Assembly: GCA_964462185.1 (NCBI GenBank) | Contig: CAYWWV010000002.1 | Span: 1 to 64,000, forward strand | Direction: 5' to 3' | DNA from: RBG-16-57-9 sp964462185 | GTDB taxonomy: Archaea > Thermoproteota > Bathyarchaeia > TCS64 | Length of the DNA stretch: 64,000 bases | In this document: positions 52,494 to 60,831 of the stretch, one piece after another | Layout: each line of letters begins with the position of its first letter | How positions within the stretch are numbered: the first letter of the stretch is position 1 | Translations under genes and position numbers: made by a program | The notes under the pieces: model-generated | What the model saw: only the letters and a program-made list of their open reading frames with translations | Databases searched by the model: none | Told to the model about the DNA's origin: nothing

Positions 52494-53842
52494 CCCTTAG
52501 CCCCCTCCACCAGCCTCACAGCCCTCCCCAGCAGCCAGCCGGCATCCTCCTCCGTCCTACCCTCCACCGTTATCCTGATGAGGGGCTCGGTGCCGCTGGG
52601 CCGCACCAGCACCCATCCCCGGGGCGTCTCCACCCGAACCCCATCCACCGTGGAGGCCTCCCCCGCCCCTGGGAAGGCCTGGGCATACTCCTCCGCCACC
52701 TTCCCCATGACCCTGGCCTTCTCTGCCTCGGGGCACTCCACCTTTGCCCGTCTCAGGGGGTAGCTGGGCACTCCCTCCACGAACTCCCCCACTGAGACCC
52801 CCAGCTCCCCCAATGCCTCCAAGAGCTTCAAAGCCCCCAGCACCCCGTCGGGGCAGAGGTGGGCCTCTGGGAACACCCAGGCCCCCACAGGCTCCCCGCC
52901 GAACACCCCCCCAGCCTCCACCAGGGCCTCAGTAACATAGGCATCGCCCACAGGTGTCCGCACCACCTCTCCACCAGCCTCCTCCACCACCTCATCAACA
53001 CACATGGAGGCCCCCACATGGGTGACCACCACCCCGCCCCCGGCAGCCTCCACCGCGAAGCCGGCGTAGGCCGCCAGAAGCCTGTCGGGGTCCACCACCT
53101 TGCCCCGGTGGTCCACCACCATGAAGCGGTCCCCATCCCCGTCGAAGCCGAAGCCCAGGGAGAGGCCTCTCTCCACGACGAATTTGCCCAGCCGGGCCAG
53201 GGTCTCGGCGTTGGGCTCCGGGGGCCCCGAGGGGAAGGAGCCGTCGGGGATGGCGTTGATGGCCTGGGCCTCGGTGAACCCTTGGAAGGCCCTGGGGGCG
53301 GTGAGGGATGTGGCTCCGTGGAAGCAGTCCAGCCCCACCTTGAAGCCCCCTCCAGGGGCGGCCCAGCCCGACAAGGCCTCCAGGTAGCCCTCCACGCCAT
53401 CCACCATCTCCACAGCCCCCACCAAGCTCCACTCGGCCAAACAGCCCAAGGGGTCTGCCAACGCCTCCTCCAAGACCGCCTGCTCCTCCCCCGTCACGCT
53501 GTACCCCCGGCTGTTGAACACCTTAAACCCATTGTATTGGGGCGGGTTGTGGCTGGCCGTCACAGCCACCCCCGTGCTCGAACCCGAGTCCACCACCATC
53601 CACGCCACGCAGGGGGTGGGCGCCAACCCCACGTCCAAGACATCCCCCCCGCCAGCAGCCAGCCCAGCCCTCAAAGCCAGGGCCAGGGCCTCCCCCGTCA
53701 CCCGGGGGTCCCGCCCCACAACGGTGCACCCCCCACGGTTGAGCCCCGCCAAAGCCAGCCCCAGGTTCAAGGCCAGCCCCGGCGTCACATCCACATTGGC
53801 CAAGCCCCGGATACCCGAGCTGCCGAAAAGCCTCCTACTCAC
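52490..53842 (-). CDS. phosphoglucosamine/phosphomannomutase
   Basis: A 450-residue alpha-D-phosphohexomutase. The N-terminal F-G-S-S-G-I-R-G motif, the phosphoserine loop T-A-S-H-N-P-P, the metal loop D-G-D-G-D-R, the sugar loop G-G-E-P-V-G and the phosphate loop R-P-S-G-T-E-P are all present. It probably isomerises glucosamine-6-phosphate to glucosamine-1-phosphate for the neighbouring GlmU-like enzyme. Overlaps both neighbours by four bases in one operon. Confidence 0.92.
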   Translation of the reverse strand: MSRRLFGSSGIRGLANVDVTPGLALNLGLALAGLNRGGCTVVGRDPRVTGEALALALRAGLAAGGGDVLDVGLAPTPCVAWMVVDSGSSTGVAVTASHNPPQYNGFKVFNSRGYSVTGEEQAVLEEALADPLGCLAEWSLVGAVEMVDGVEGYLEALSGWAAPGGGFKVGLDCFHGATSLTAPRAFQGFTEAQAINAIPDGSFPSGPPEPNAETLARLGKFVVERGLSLGFGFDGDGDRFMVVDHRGKVVDPDRLLAAYAGFAVEAAGGGVVVTHVGASMCVDEVVEEAGGEVVRTPVGDAYVTEALVEAGGVFGGEPVGAWVFPEAHLCPDGVLGALKLLEALGELGVSVGEFVEGVPSYPLRRAKVECPEAEKARVMGKVAEEYAQAFPGAGEASTVDGVRVETPRGWVLVRPSGTEPLIRITVEGRTEEDAGWLLGRAVRLVEGAKG

Positions 53843-54450
53843 CCACCCCGCCTCCTGGGCACGAATCGACGGAGGGGGTCAGTCTCTATAAGCTTTTCCA
53901 GCTCCCCCAGTTTGAGGCCCCGCTTCAAGTCCCCGTAGACCTCACACCTCTCCCCCCTGTAGGCCTCCAAGTCCTCCGGGGGGCGGACCACCACCTCCCC
54001 CTCAAACCCCCCCGCCTTAAACACCAGGTGGGTGGACCTGAGGCTTCGACCCCCCACCTTAAACTCCTCCACCCTGGAGGAGACCACGGGGTAGGCCTCC
54101 CCCAAGGCCTGGGCCACAGCCCCAGGGTCCCCACCGTACACAACGATGTCGATGTCGCTGCCCCTCCGGATGGTCCCCCTCCAAACACTTCCAATGAGGA
54201 CCGGCCCCCACCCCTCCAAGGCCTTCATGGCCCTCAACGCGGCCCGCCTCATCTCCACAAGCCTCCCAGCGCGATCAGCCCCCTCCAACTCCTCCGCCAG
54301 GGCATCCAACTCCCAGGCCACCTCGGCATTGCTGGGGAGGACCTGCACCCCCAGGCTCCTCGCCGCCGCCTCCTTGGCCTCCCGATACTCACGGGCCCAC
54401 CCATAGTAGAGCAGCCTAGCGGCCTCCTGGGCCACCCTGCCCCTGTCCAT
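53839..54450 (-). CDS. nucleotidyltransferase-domain protein
   Basis: A 203-residue protein with the pol beta-type motif G-S-V-W-R-G-T-I-R-R-G-S-D-I-D-I-V-V near residue 90 and helical flanks. It matches archaeal stand-alone nucleotidyltransferases of unknown target. It is the first gene of the operon with the mutase and GlmU-like enzyme (four-base overlap). A role in adding a nucleotide to a sugar or RNA is possible. Confidence 0.83.
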   Translation of the reverse strand: MDRGRVAQEAARLLYYGWAREYREAKEAAARSLGVQVLPSNAEVAWELDALAEELEGADRAGRLVEMRRAALRAMKALEGWGPVLIGSVWRGTIRRGSDIDIVVYGGDPGAVAQALGEAYPVVSSRVEEFKVGGRSLRSTHLVFKAGGFEGEVVVRPPEDLEAYRGERCEVYGDLKRGLKLGELEKLIETDPLRRFVPRRRGG

Positions 54451-54535
54451 GGGATTGATGGGGGTGAACCCCCCTAAAGGGGTTGCTCCGGGGATTCACT
54501 AATATTCCACCCCTCCCACTCCAGTCTTGGAGCAG

Positions 54536-55753
54536 ATGATCACCTTCGCCATCATAGGCAAAACCAACGTGGGCAAGACCACCCTCTTCAACGCAGCCAC
54601 CCTTCTGAACGCCGAGATAAGCAACTACCCCTTCACCACCAAGTCCCCCAACGTGGGCACGGCCTACGTGAGCGACCTCTGCGTTTGCCGGGAGCTGGGG
54701 GTGGAGGACAACCCCCAGAACAGCGCCTGCCTGGAGGGCTGGAGGTATGTCCCCGTGAGGCTGGTGGACGTGCCAGGCCTGGTGAAGGACGCCTGGAGGG
54801 GGAGGGGGCTGGGGAACAGGTTCCTCTCCGCCATAGGCCAGGCCGACGCCCTCATCCACGTCTTGGACGCCTCGGGCTCCATCGACGAGGAGGGCAACAT
54901 AACCAGGCCGGGGGACGGGAACCCAGTCCAAGACCTCCTGGACGTGGAGCTGGAGGTGGAACTCTGGATAAGCCACATCATCGACCGCAACCGCGCCCAG
55001 CTCCTCCGGGACTCCCAGAAGCAAACCCCCTCCGAGGCCCTCCACAGATGCCTCACAGGAATCAAGGCCCAGCTACACCACGTTGCCCGCGCCCTGGAGC
55101 TATCAGGCCTGGAGGATAAACCCTTGGAGGAGTGGTCCCCCGAGGACACCCTGGAGTTCAGCCACCAACTCCTCCCCCTGGCCAAGCCCACCCTGATCAT
55201 AGCCAACAAGATGGACCTGGCCAGCAGCGAGGAGAACCTGGAGAAGATCCTGGAATACAAGCCCGACAGCCTGGTGGCTGCCTGCAGCGCCGAGGCCGAG
55301 CTGGCCCTCAGGAGGGCCGACAAGCGGGGCCTCGTCAAATACCAGCCGGGCCAGGAGGGATTCCAGGTCCCCGACGAGGCCTCCCTCACCCCGGAACAGC
55401 GGCGAGCCATCCAATACATCCAGGAGAAGGTCATCTACAAATACATGAGAACAGGCATCCAGGACGCCCTCAACACCCTGGCCTTCAAACTACTACGCAT
55501 GAACATGGTCTACCCCGTCAGCGACGAGGAGAGGCTCAGCGACAACCACGGGAACGTCCTCCCCGACGCATATCTGATGCCCCCGGGCTCCACCCCCCTG
55601 GACCTGGCCCGCCAGATCCACACCTCCCTCGCCGAGAACTACATACTGGCCATAGACGCCCGCAACAGGATGCGCCTCCCCAAGGACTACCAGCTCCGCC
55701 ACCGCGACATTATCAAGATAGTCACCCAGAGGAGGCACCGGCCCAAGGCCTAG
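54536..55753 (+). CDS. YchF/OLA1-like GTPase with TGS domain
   Basis: About 405 residues. G1 is G-K-T-N-V-G-K-T-T, G3 is D-V-P-G-L, and the N-K-M-D motif of G4 is intact. A helical insertion follows G3, and the C-terminal TGS domain is visible (P-P-G-S-T-P-L-D-L-A-R-Q-I-H, then I-D-A-R-N-R-M-R-L). Members bind ribosomes or tRNA and hydrolyse GTP or ATP. ATG 54536 is preferred because the family usually begins with Met-Ile-x-Phe/Val; TTG 54527 is an alternative. Confidence 0.9.
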   Translation: MITFAIIGKTNVGKTTLFNAATLLNAEISNYPFTTKSPNVGTAYVSDLCVCRELGVEDNPQNSACLEGWRYVPVRLVDVPGLVKDAWRGRGLGNRFLSAIGQADALIHVLDASGSIDEEGNITRPGDGNPVQDLLDVELEVELWISHIIDRNRAQLLRDSQKQTPSEALHRCLTGIKAQLHHVARALELSGLEDKPLEEWSPEDTLEFSHQLLPLAKPTLIIANKMDLASSEENLEKILEYKPDSLVAACSAEAELALRRADKRGLVKYQPGQEGFQVPDEASLTPEQRRAIQYIQEKVIYKYMRTGIQDALNTLAFKLLRMNMVYPVSDEERLSDNHGNVLPDAYLMPPGSTPLDLARQIHTSLAENYILAIDARNRMRLPKDYQLRHRDIIKIVTQRRHRPKA

Positions 55754-55770
55754 TCCCCCGCCTCGAACCC

Positions 55771-55776
55771 TTTTTA
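55771..55776 (+). promoter_or_regulatory. box A of the hydrogenase maturation protease
   Basis: TTTTTA, centred 28 bases before the ATG at 55801. It excludes the much longer in-frame ORF that begins inside the GTPase gene. Confidence 0.6.
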
Positions 55777-55800
55777 CCTGGGCATACAGCTTTCATAGCC

Positions 55801-56280
55801 ATGTCTCTGGAGGAGGAACTCCGAGCCTTCCTGGAGGGGGCCCCCAGGGTGGCCATCCTAGGGGTGGGGAACCCCATGAGGGGCGACGACGGCCTGGGGC
55901 CCCACGCGGCCCGACGGCTGGCCCAGGAGCCGCCTCCCCGCACCTTGGTATTGGACGTGGAGTCGGTCCCAGAGGCCTTCACAGGGAAGGTGGAGGAGTT
56001 CGGCGCCACCCACGTAGTCATCATCGACGCCGCCAACCTGGGGGGTGCCCCAGGGGAGACCCGCCTCATAGAGGGCAGCCAGATCAAGGGGGTTGCCATC
56101 TCCACCCACAGCCTCCCCCTCAACATCTTCATCCACTACGTGGAGGAGGCGGTGGGGGCAGAGGTTAGGGTGGTGGGTGTCCAACCCGCCTCCCTGCGAT
56201 TGGGGGAGGGCCTCACCCCCAGGGTAGAGGAGGCCGTGGAAAAGGTCGTGGAGACTCTGAGGAGAATCCTTTCTGAGTGA
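55801..56280 (+). CDS. hycI: [NiFe]-hydrogenase maturation endopeptidase (HycI-like)
   Basis: A 159-residue protease that trims the C-terminal tail of a hydrogenase large subunit once nickel is inserted. Seen: G-V-G-N-P-M-R-G-D-D-G-L-G, D-V-E-S-V-P-E with the metal-binding acidic residue, and the histidine in S-T-H-S-L-P-L, the HycI/HyaD pattern. It is convergent with the hydrogenase operon, ending 15 bases from it; its probable substrate is the large subunit at 57669-58850. Confidence 0.92.
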   Translation: MSLEEELRAFLEGAPRVAILGVGNPMRGDDGLGPHAARRLAQEPPPRTLVLDVESVPEAFTGKVEEFGATHVVIIDAANLGGAPGETRLIEGSQIKGVAISTHSLPLNIFIHYVEEAVGAEVRVVGVQPASLRLGEGLTPRVEEAVEKVVETLRRILSE

Positions 56281-56294
56281 AAGAAAAAAGGGGT

Positions 56295-56660
56295 TTAGGA
56301 GTCTTTCTGGGGTGGCTCCCGGGGGAAGACCAACACCCTGTCCTCCTTGTTCAGGACGGCCAGCTCGTACTCCGGCGTCAAGCGGAGGCATTTCTTGGGG
56401 CAGACCTCCTCGCATTGCCCGCAGAAGAGGCAGCTCCCCAGGTCGATGCGCAGCCCAGTCATCTTGGGGCCTGGGCCCCCCTCCAGAGTGATGGCGAAGC
56501 TGGGGCAGACCCTGGCGCACATACCACACCCGATGCACTTCTCCTGCTCGTACTCGTGTTTGCCCCGAAGCCCCTTGGGGGGGTCCACCCTCTCAAAGGG
56601 GTAGATGAGGGTGGCAGGCTTCTTGAAGGCGTTCCGAAGGAGTTCTCTCTCCATCGCCAT
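56295..56660 (-). CDS. group 4 hydrogenase ferredoxin-like subunit (NuoI/HyfH type)
   Basis: A 121-residue protein with two [4Fe-4S] motifs, C-I-G-C-G-M-C-A-R-V-C-P and C-L-F-C-G-Q-C-E-E-V-C-P. It should carry electrons from soluble ferredoxin to the small subunit. It is the last gene of the A-B-C-D-H-I operon, one base after the H subunit stop. Confidence 0.92.
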   Translation of the reverse strand: MAMERELLRNAFKKPATLIYPFERVDPPKGLRGKHEYEQEKCIGCGMCARVCPSFAITLEGGPGPKMTGLRIDLGSCLFCGQCEEVCPKKCLRLTPEYELAVLNKEDRVLVFPREPPQKDS

Positions 56661-56661
56661 C

Positions 56662-57672
56662 TTAGACCACCCCCTTCAAGGCCAACACGGCCATCACTTG
56701 AAGTATGGCGAGGGTCACCAGGTACCTCCAGGCTCCGCTCACCAACTGGTCGATCCTAAACCGCGCGAACAAGGCGCTCAGGTTGCTCATAACCACCACG
56801 CAGAAGCTGGTCTTGGCGAGGAACCAGAAGAGGGGGGGCAGCACGGGCCCTGAGGGGCCGCCCAGGAATAGGCTGGTCATTAGCCCCGCAGCCAGCACCA
56901 TCTTAACGTAGTGCCCAGAGTTGAGGAGGGCCAGCTTAACCCCGCTGTACTCCACCTGCCAGCCGTGGACGATCTCCGTCTCGGCCTCGCTCATGTCGAA
57001 GGGCCTGAGCTCCAGCTCTGCCAGGAGGCATACGGTGTAGATGGCCAGCCCCACCAGGAGGACCAGGCCCACCAGCAGGCCGTGGAGGCTGGGCTGGGCC
57101 AGGAACCCTTGGAAGCCTGCCACCTCCCAGTCCACGATCTTCTTGATGCTGAGGCTCCCAGCCAGTATGGCGGGGCTGAAGGCCACCAGCGTGAGGGGGA
57201 TCTCGTAGGCCAGCATCATGAAGGCCACCCTGGTGGCCCCCACGGCGCCGAAGAGGTTGCCACTGCACCAGCCCCCCAGGAAGACCGCTAAGGCATTCAG
57301 GGTTAGGAGGAAGAGTACCACCGCTAGGTCGCCCTCGAAGCTGGCCACCGGGTCGTAGCTGTATAGCCCGGTGAGGCTTTGGATGGGTATGAGGAATGCT
57401 GCGGCCAGGGGGATGGCGAACACCACCACTGGGACCAGGTTGAAGACCCTGGCCTGGGCCGCCGCGGGGGTTATGTCCTCCTTGACCATGAGCTTTATGA
57501 AGTCGGCCAAGGGTTGGAGGATGCCCTGCCACCCCGTGTGGAGGGGGCCCACCCTGTTCTGGAGCCGGGCCACCGTCTTCCGGCTCAACCACTCCACGAA
57601 TAGGGTGTAGCTAAGGATGAAGCTGAGTCCTGGGAAGACCAGGACCTGCACGGCGTCTACCACGGCGCTCAT
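56662..57672 (-). CDS. membrane subunit H (NuoH/HyfC type)
   Basis: About 336 residues with eight or more hydrophobic helices. The Q-N-R-V-G-P motif after helix 1 and the cytoplasmic loop A-E-L-E-L-R-P-F-D-M-S-E-A-E-T-E-I are signatures of complex I subunit H and its hydrogenase homologs, which couple the soluble module to ion pumping. The ATG at 57672 overlaps the D subunit stop (ATGA), so it is preferred over the upstream GTG. Confidence 0.93.
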   Translation of the reverse strand: MSAVVDAVQVLVFPGLSFILSYTLFVEWLSRKTVARLQNRVGPLHTGWQGILQPLADFIKLMVKEDITPAAAQARVFNLVPVVVFAIPLAAAFLIPIQSLTGLYSYDPVASFEGDLAVVLFLLTLNALAVFLGGWCSGNLFGAVGATRVAFMMLAYEIPLTLVAFSPAILAGSLSIKKIVDWEVAGFQGFLAQPSLHGLLVGLVLLVGLAIYTVCLLAELELRPFDMSEAETEIVHGWQVEYSGVKLALLNSGHYVKMVLAAGLMTSLFLGGPSGPVLPPLFWFLAKTSFCVVVMSNLSALFARFRIDQLVSGAWRYLVTLAILQVMAVLALKGVV

Positions 57673-58850
57673 TCCTTGAACCACTCCCTCCGATACTTTC
57701 TGAGGTCCTCCTCAGTCCAGACCCATGAACGGTCCTTGCCCTCATCGTAGAAGAGCATCCTGTCGGTGCAGCTGAAGCAGGGGTCTATCCCCGCCAATAT
57801 GATGGGTATGTCGGCTATGTATGATCCCTTAAGCCTCTCCACCAGGCTGGGTATGTTGCCCAGGGTGGGGGACCTCACCTTGTGGCGGTAGGGCATATTC
57901 CTCCCATTGCTGATGGTGTAGTGGATGAGCTCACCCCTCTGGGCCTCCACCAGGTAGACGGCCTCCCCCTCGGGGATCCTGCCGAGGGGGTTGAACTTGG
58001 TCCTAATCTCCCCCTCAGGTATCTCATCCATCACCTGCTGGAGGATCTTGCAGCTCTCCAAGACCTCCAGGGCCCTCACCAAGACCTGGCCAAACACATC
58101 CCCGTTGTCCACCACGATGTGCTCAAAGTCCAGCTTGTCGTAGACCAGGTAGGGGTTTATCTTACGGATGTCACAGGGAACCCCGCTACAACGAGCGTTG
58201 GGGCCCACCCCGCTGAGCCTCTCCATGTCTCCCTTGCCCAGGTAGCCCACCCCCACCGCCCGCTCCAGGATGGTGGGCTCGGTGGAGGCCACCTTAATAT
58301 AGTACTCCGTCCGCTCCTGGACCTTGCTGATGGCCTTCCTCCACCGGGGGAAGTTGTCGGGGTTTAGATCCCTCCTTACCCCCCCTATGGTGGCCATGGC
58401 GTAGTTCACCCTGTTGCCGCTGACCTCCTCCAACAGATCCATCACCAGCTCCCGGTCCCTCCAAACATAGTAGAACAAGGTGTCGAACCCGATCTCGTGG
58501 GCCGCCACCCCCAGCCAAAGGAGGTGGCTGTGAAGCCTCTCCAACTCCTGCATGAAGACCCTGATGTATTGGGCCCGCTCGGGGACCTCTATCCCCCCCA
58601 CAGCCTCCACGCTCCCAACGTACGCCGTCTGGTGGGCGTTGCTGCAGATCCCGCAGATCCTCTCCACCAGGTATAGGTTCTGTATGTAGGTCCTGGACTC
58701 CATCGCCTTCTCTATGCCCCGGTGGTTGTAGCCTATGTGGGGCTCCACATCCACCACCACCTCACCATCCACGGTGAAGTAGAAGCTCTCAGGCTCCTTC
58801 AGGGCGGGGTGCTGGGGCCCTATGGGTATAACAAACTGTCTCTCACTCAT
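57669..58850 (-). CDS. [NiFe]-hydrogenase large subunit, group 4 (NuoD-like)
   Basis: A 393-residue catalytic subunit. Unlike NuoD of complex I, it keeps both nickel-binding motifs: R-I-C66-G-I-C69-S-N-A-H and D-P-C358-F-S-C361-T-D-R364. After R364 a 29-residue tail (beginning M-L-F-Y-D-E-G) follows, equivalent to the tail removed from HycE after its D-P-C-x-x-C-T-D-R. It should therefore reduce protons with ferredoxin electrons at a NiFe site. The maturation protease is encoded 1.4 kb downstream. It overlaps the C subunit by eight bases and the H subunit by four. Confidence 0.93.
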   Translation of the reverse strand: MSERQFVIPIGPQHPALKEPESFYFTVDGEVVVDVEPHIGYNHRGIEKAMESRTYIQNLYLVERICGICSNAHQTAYVGSVEAVGGIEVPERAQYIRVFMQELERLHSHLLWLGVAAHEIGFDTLFYYVWRDRELVMDLLEEVSGNRVNYAMATIGGVRRDLNPDNFPRWRKAISKVQERTEYYIKVASTEPTILERAVGVGYLGKGDMERLSGVGPNARCSGVPCDIRKINPYLVYDKLDFEHIVVDNGDVFGQVLVRALEVLESCKILQQVMDEIPEGEIRTKFNPLGRIPEGEAVYLVEAQRGELIHYTISNGRNMPYRHKVRSPTLGNIPSLVERLKGSYIADIPIILAGIDPCFSCTDRMLFYDEGKDRSWVWTEEDLRKYRREWFKE

Positions 58851-59334
58851 CTAAATCCCTCAAAACCGCGTCAGCCTTCTCCCTAAGAGACTCTACGGTC
58901 TCCTCCTTTCTGAGGGGGTAGACCCCCTCAGGCCAGTCGTAATCCAATAGTAGCCTTGCTGGGTTGGGGTGTCCCTCTGGGAATATCCCCATCAATTCGT
59001 TGACCTCCCTCTCGTACAGGGTTGCCCCGGGGTGGATGCCTGTGATGCTGGGCACCTTGGGGTCGTCTTTGGGGACCTCCACCTTGAGGCTTAGGGAGAA
59101 ACCCTCCCGCCTCAGGTGGTAGACCACCTCGAAGTGCTCCTCCATGTCCACGGCCGATATGGTGGTGATGTGGCGGAATCCAGCCTCCTTGAGCCTCTCC
59201 ACCACCTCCAGCAAATCTTCCCTACTGACTCTGCCGAACCCGTAGTTGACCCTGTGGAGGGTGGGCTCCCTAACCCCCAACTCCTCCAGGCCCGCCACAA
59301 ACTTTTCCTGCTCCTCCAAACTCACATAGACCAC
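58843..59334 (-). CDS. NuoC/HycE-N-type subunit
   Basis: A 163-residue protein with the 30-kDa subunit pattern: I-H-P-G-A-T-L-Y-E-R-E-V-N-E-L-M-G-I, then E-G-H-P-N-P-A-R-L-L-L. It is a separate gene, as in Ech and Mbh, rather than fused to the large subunit as in HycE. It stabilises the small-large subunit interface. GTG start. Confidence 0.92.
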   Translation of the reverse strand: MVYVSLEEQEKFVAGLEELGVREPTLHRVNYGFGRVSREDLLEVVERLKEAGFRHITTISAVDMEEHFEVVYHLRREGFSLSLKVEVPKDDPKVPSITGIHPGATLYEREVNELMGIFPEGHPNPARLLLDYDWPEGVYPLRKEETVESLREKADAVLRDLDE

Positions 59335-59338
59335 CCCG

Positions 59339-59758
59339 CTAGTACCCCGCGCTCTTCAACAGCTTCACCACTCCATCCAGGATGGCCTCGGGCTTGGGTG
59401 GACACCCTGGGATGTATGCATCCACGGGGATGAAGTTGTCCACCCCCTCCATGGAGTTGTAGCATTTTTTGAAGACGCCCCCGCTGATGGCGCAGCTGCC
59501 CACAGCCACCACGAACTTGGGGCTGGGCATCTGCTCGTATATCCTCCTCAACCGTTTCCTGATCTTCCTGGGGACGCTCCCCGAAACCACCATTACATCG
59601 GCGTGCCTGGGGCTCCCCTTCAAAAGAGCGCCAAACCTCTCAACGTCGAACCTGGGAGTCAGGGCTGCCACCACCTCGATGTCGCAGGCGTTGCAAGCGC
59701 CCGCGTTGAAGTGGATGAGCCACGGCGACCTGGTTCGAGCCCATGTCACTATGCTCAT
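59339..59758 (-). CDS. hydrogenase small subunit (NuoB-like) with CxxC ligand pair
   Basis: A 139-residue subunit with C22-N-A-C25-D-I-E, C89 in V-G-S-C-A-I-S-G-G and C119 in I-P-G-C-P-P-K-P. These four bind the proximal [4Fe-4S] cluster. The C22/C25 spacing (CxxC) is the hydrogenase form; complex I NuoB has two adjacent cysteines. It sits between A and C in the operon with gaps of one and four bases. Confidence 0.93.
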   Translation of the reverse strand: MSIVTWARTRSPWLIHFNAGACNACDIEVVAALTPRFDVERFGALLKGSPRHADVMVVSGSVPRKIRKRLRRIYEQMPSPKFVVAVGSCAISGGVFKKCYNSMEGVDNFIPVDAYIPGCPPKPEAILDGVVKLLKSAGY

Positions 59759-59759
59759 T

Positions 59760-60095
59760 TCAACTCCTCCACAGGGTGTTAAGAGCCAACACCGATACCA
59801 GGCTAGTCCCGACGTAGAACAAAGGCAGGAGGGGGGAACCAGGGTTGTGCATGGATGTAACCACCACGAACCCCAAGACGTCGAAGATCATGAAGAACAC
59901 GGCGTAGATGAAGAAGTTCTCCATGTTCAACCTGACCTTGGCCGCCGGGATGGGCTCCCCACAGGCGTAGGGGGCCAGCTTTCCCTCGGTGTCGGGGCTC
60001 TTGGCCGAGAACTCCCTACCAGCCCCCAACAGGAAGAGGGAGACCAGTAGGGCTAGGCCTACAATTACAGTAAAACCTGCTAGACCCATCAGCAA
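59760..60095 (-). CDS. nuoA: NuoA-like (ND3) membrane subunit
   Basis: About 111 residues and three hydrophobic helices with the loop L-A-P-Y-A-C-G-E-P-I between helices 1 and 2 and E-N-F-F-I-Y-A-V-F-F-M-I-F-D in helix 2, both typical of NuoA/ND3. Classic group 4 hydrogenases (Ech, Mbh, Hyc, Hyf) have no NuoA. The TTG at 60095 is chosen because GAGGT lies seven bases upstream; ATG 60089 and TTG 60125 are alternatives. Confidence 0.85.
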   Translation of the reverse strand: MLMGLAGFTVIVGLALLVSLFLLGAGREFSAKSPDTEGKLAPYACGEPIPAAKVRLNMENFFIYAVFFMIFDVLGFVVVTSMHNPGSPLLPLFYVGTSLVSVLALNTLWRS

Positions 60096-60317
60096 AGCTT
60101 GTACCTCAACATAGCGTTTAACCAACGCTTAAAAACATTAGGAAAACTCGGGGGGATTCCTATTCATTTATTGTTGAAGCAAAGGGGTTTTCTCCCCATT
60201 TTTATCGTTTTGGCTAGCGTTTTTCTATGAAAATGGTATGGATGCCTCCTAGGCTAAAGCGAAATTTTTATACTGAGTGAGAGATATGTTTGGCGATTCA
60301 AGATTAGGGGAGTTGCA
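60096..60317. promoter_or_regulatory. divergent promoter region of the hydrogenase operons
   Basis: This region is clearly AT-richer than its surroundings. On the minus side TTTTTAAGC and GGTTAAACG (about 60116-60135) are box A candidates. On the plus side TTTTTATA at 60265-60272 precedes the J start by about 50 bases. An inverted repeat (GGGG, six bases, CCCC, about 60186-60199) with flanking A/T lies between and could be an operator. Confidence 0.45.
60306..60312 (+). promoter_or_regulatory. ribosome binding site of the J gene
   Basis: GGGGAG close to 60307-60312, five bases before the TTG at 60318. Most genes in the window lack such a site, so it supports this weak start codon. Confidence 0.6.
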
Positions 60318-60563
60318 TTGGCGTCACTAGTCCAGTTAGTGTTGATTGCAGCGGCTCTTGTCTTCGCCCTTTTAGCCGCGGTCCTCCCAGACCTTCTGTA
60401 TGCGGCTCTCTCCCTGGGGGCCATGTGTGTCTCCCTGGGGGGGCTATACTGGACGGCCTACGCACCATACGTGGGCCTCTTCCAGATGTTGATCTACGGC
60501 GGAGCCATAGTCGTGCTCTTCGTTTCCGTGGTAACCTTCGTTAGGAGGGGAGAAGATGGCTAA
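60318..60563 (+). CDS. NuoJ-like subunit, N-terminal half (J)
   Basis: An 81-residue membrane protein with three helices matching the first half of NuoJ/ND6 (P-D-L-L-Y-A-A-L-S-L, then Q-M-L-I-Y-G-G-A-I-V-V-L-F-V). It ends soon after that motif, where NuoJ normally continues. The next gene supplies the second half. Split J genes are known in methanogen F420H2 dehydrogenase. TTG start. Confidence 0.83.
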   Translation: MASLVQLVLIAAALVFALLAAVLPDLLYAALSLGAMCVSLGGLYWTAYAPYVGLFQMLIYGGAIVVLFVSVVTFVRRGEDG

Positions 60564-60831
60564 GTCTAGGAGTAGGACGCTTCTAAGCGCCGCCTTCTCG
60601 GCTATCCTCTTTGCCGCCGTAATGGGGGTTTTACTGAGGGAGCCTTTCCCGGCCAACGAGTTCAGCCATGGTGAGTTATTGGAGGTGGGGGCGGGCTCCC
60701 AGCTGGGCGGAGGGTTCAGCGCCTTCCTCTGGGGGTACAGGGGGCTGGACCTGGCCTTCCAGGTGTTGGTCCTATTTGCAGCGGCCTTCAGCTGCCTAGC
60801 CTTGCTGAGAGGTGGAGAGACCCATGGATAG
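60556..60831 (+). CDS. NuoJ-like subunit, C-terminal half (J')
   Basis: A 91-residue protein with one helix at each end (S-A-I-L-F-A-A-V-M-G-V and L-A-F-Q-V-L-V-L-F-A-A-A-F-S-C) and a loop between, corresponding to the last helices of NuoJ. It overlaps the J stop by eight bases with no shared frame, so the split is real rather than a single frameshift. Weak similarity alone would not identify it; gene order does. Confidence 0.65.
   Translation: MAKSRSRTLLSAAFSAILFAAVMGVLLREPFPANEFSHGELLEVGAGSQLGGGFSAFLWGYRGLDLAFQVLVLFAAAFSCLALLRGGETHG

Noticed and set aside
52859..53938. 359-codon plus-strand open frame opposite the mutase
   Set aside because: Histidine/proline-rich antisense shadow of an intact phosphohexomutase.
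55132..55800. Extension of the maturation protease frame into the GTPase gene
   Set aside because: The extension is a proline/glycine/arginine-rich shadow of the YchF-like gene; the ATG at 55801 has a well-placed box A and fits HycI length.
57669..58850. Plain NADH or F420H2 dehydrogenase (NuoD/FpoD) annotation
   Set aside because: Both nickel-binding CxxC motifs and the cleavable tail are present, which complex I and Fpo subunits lack.
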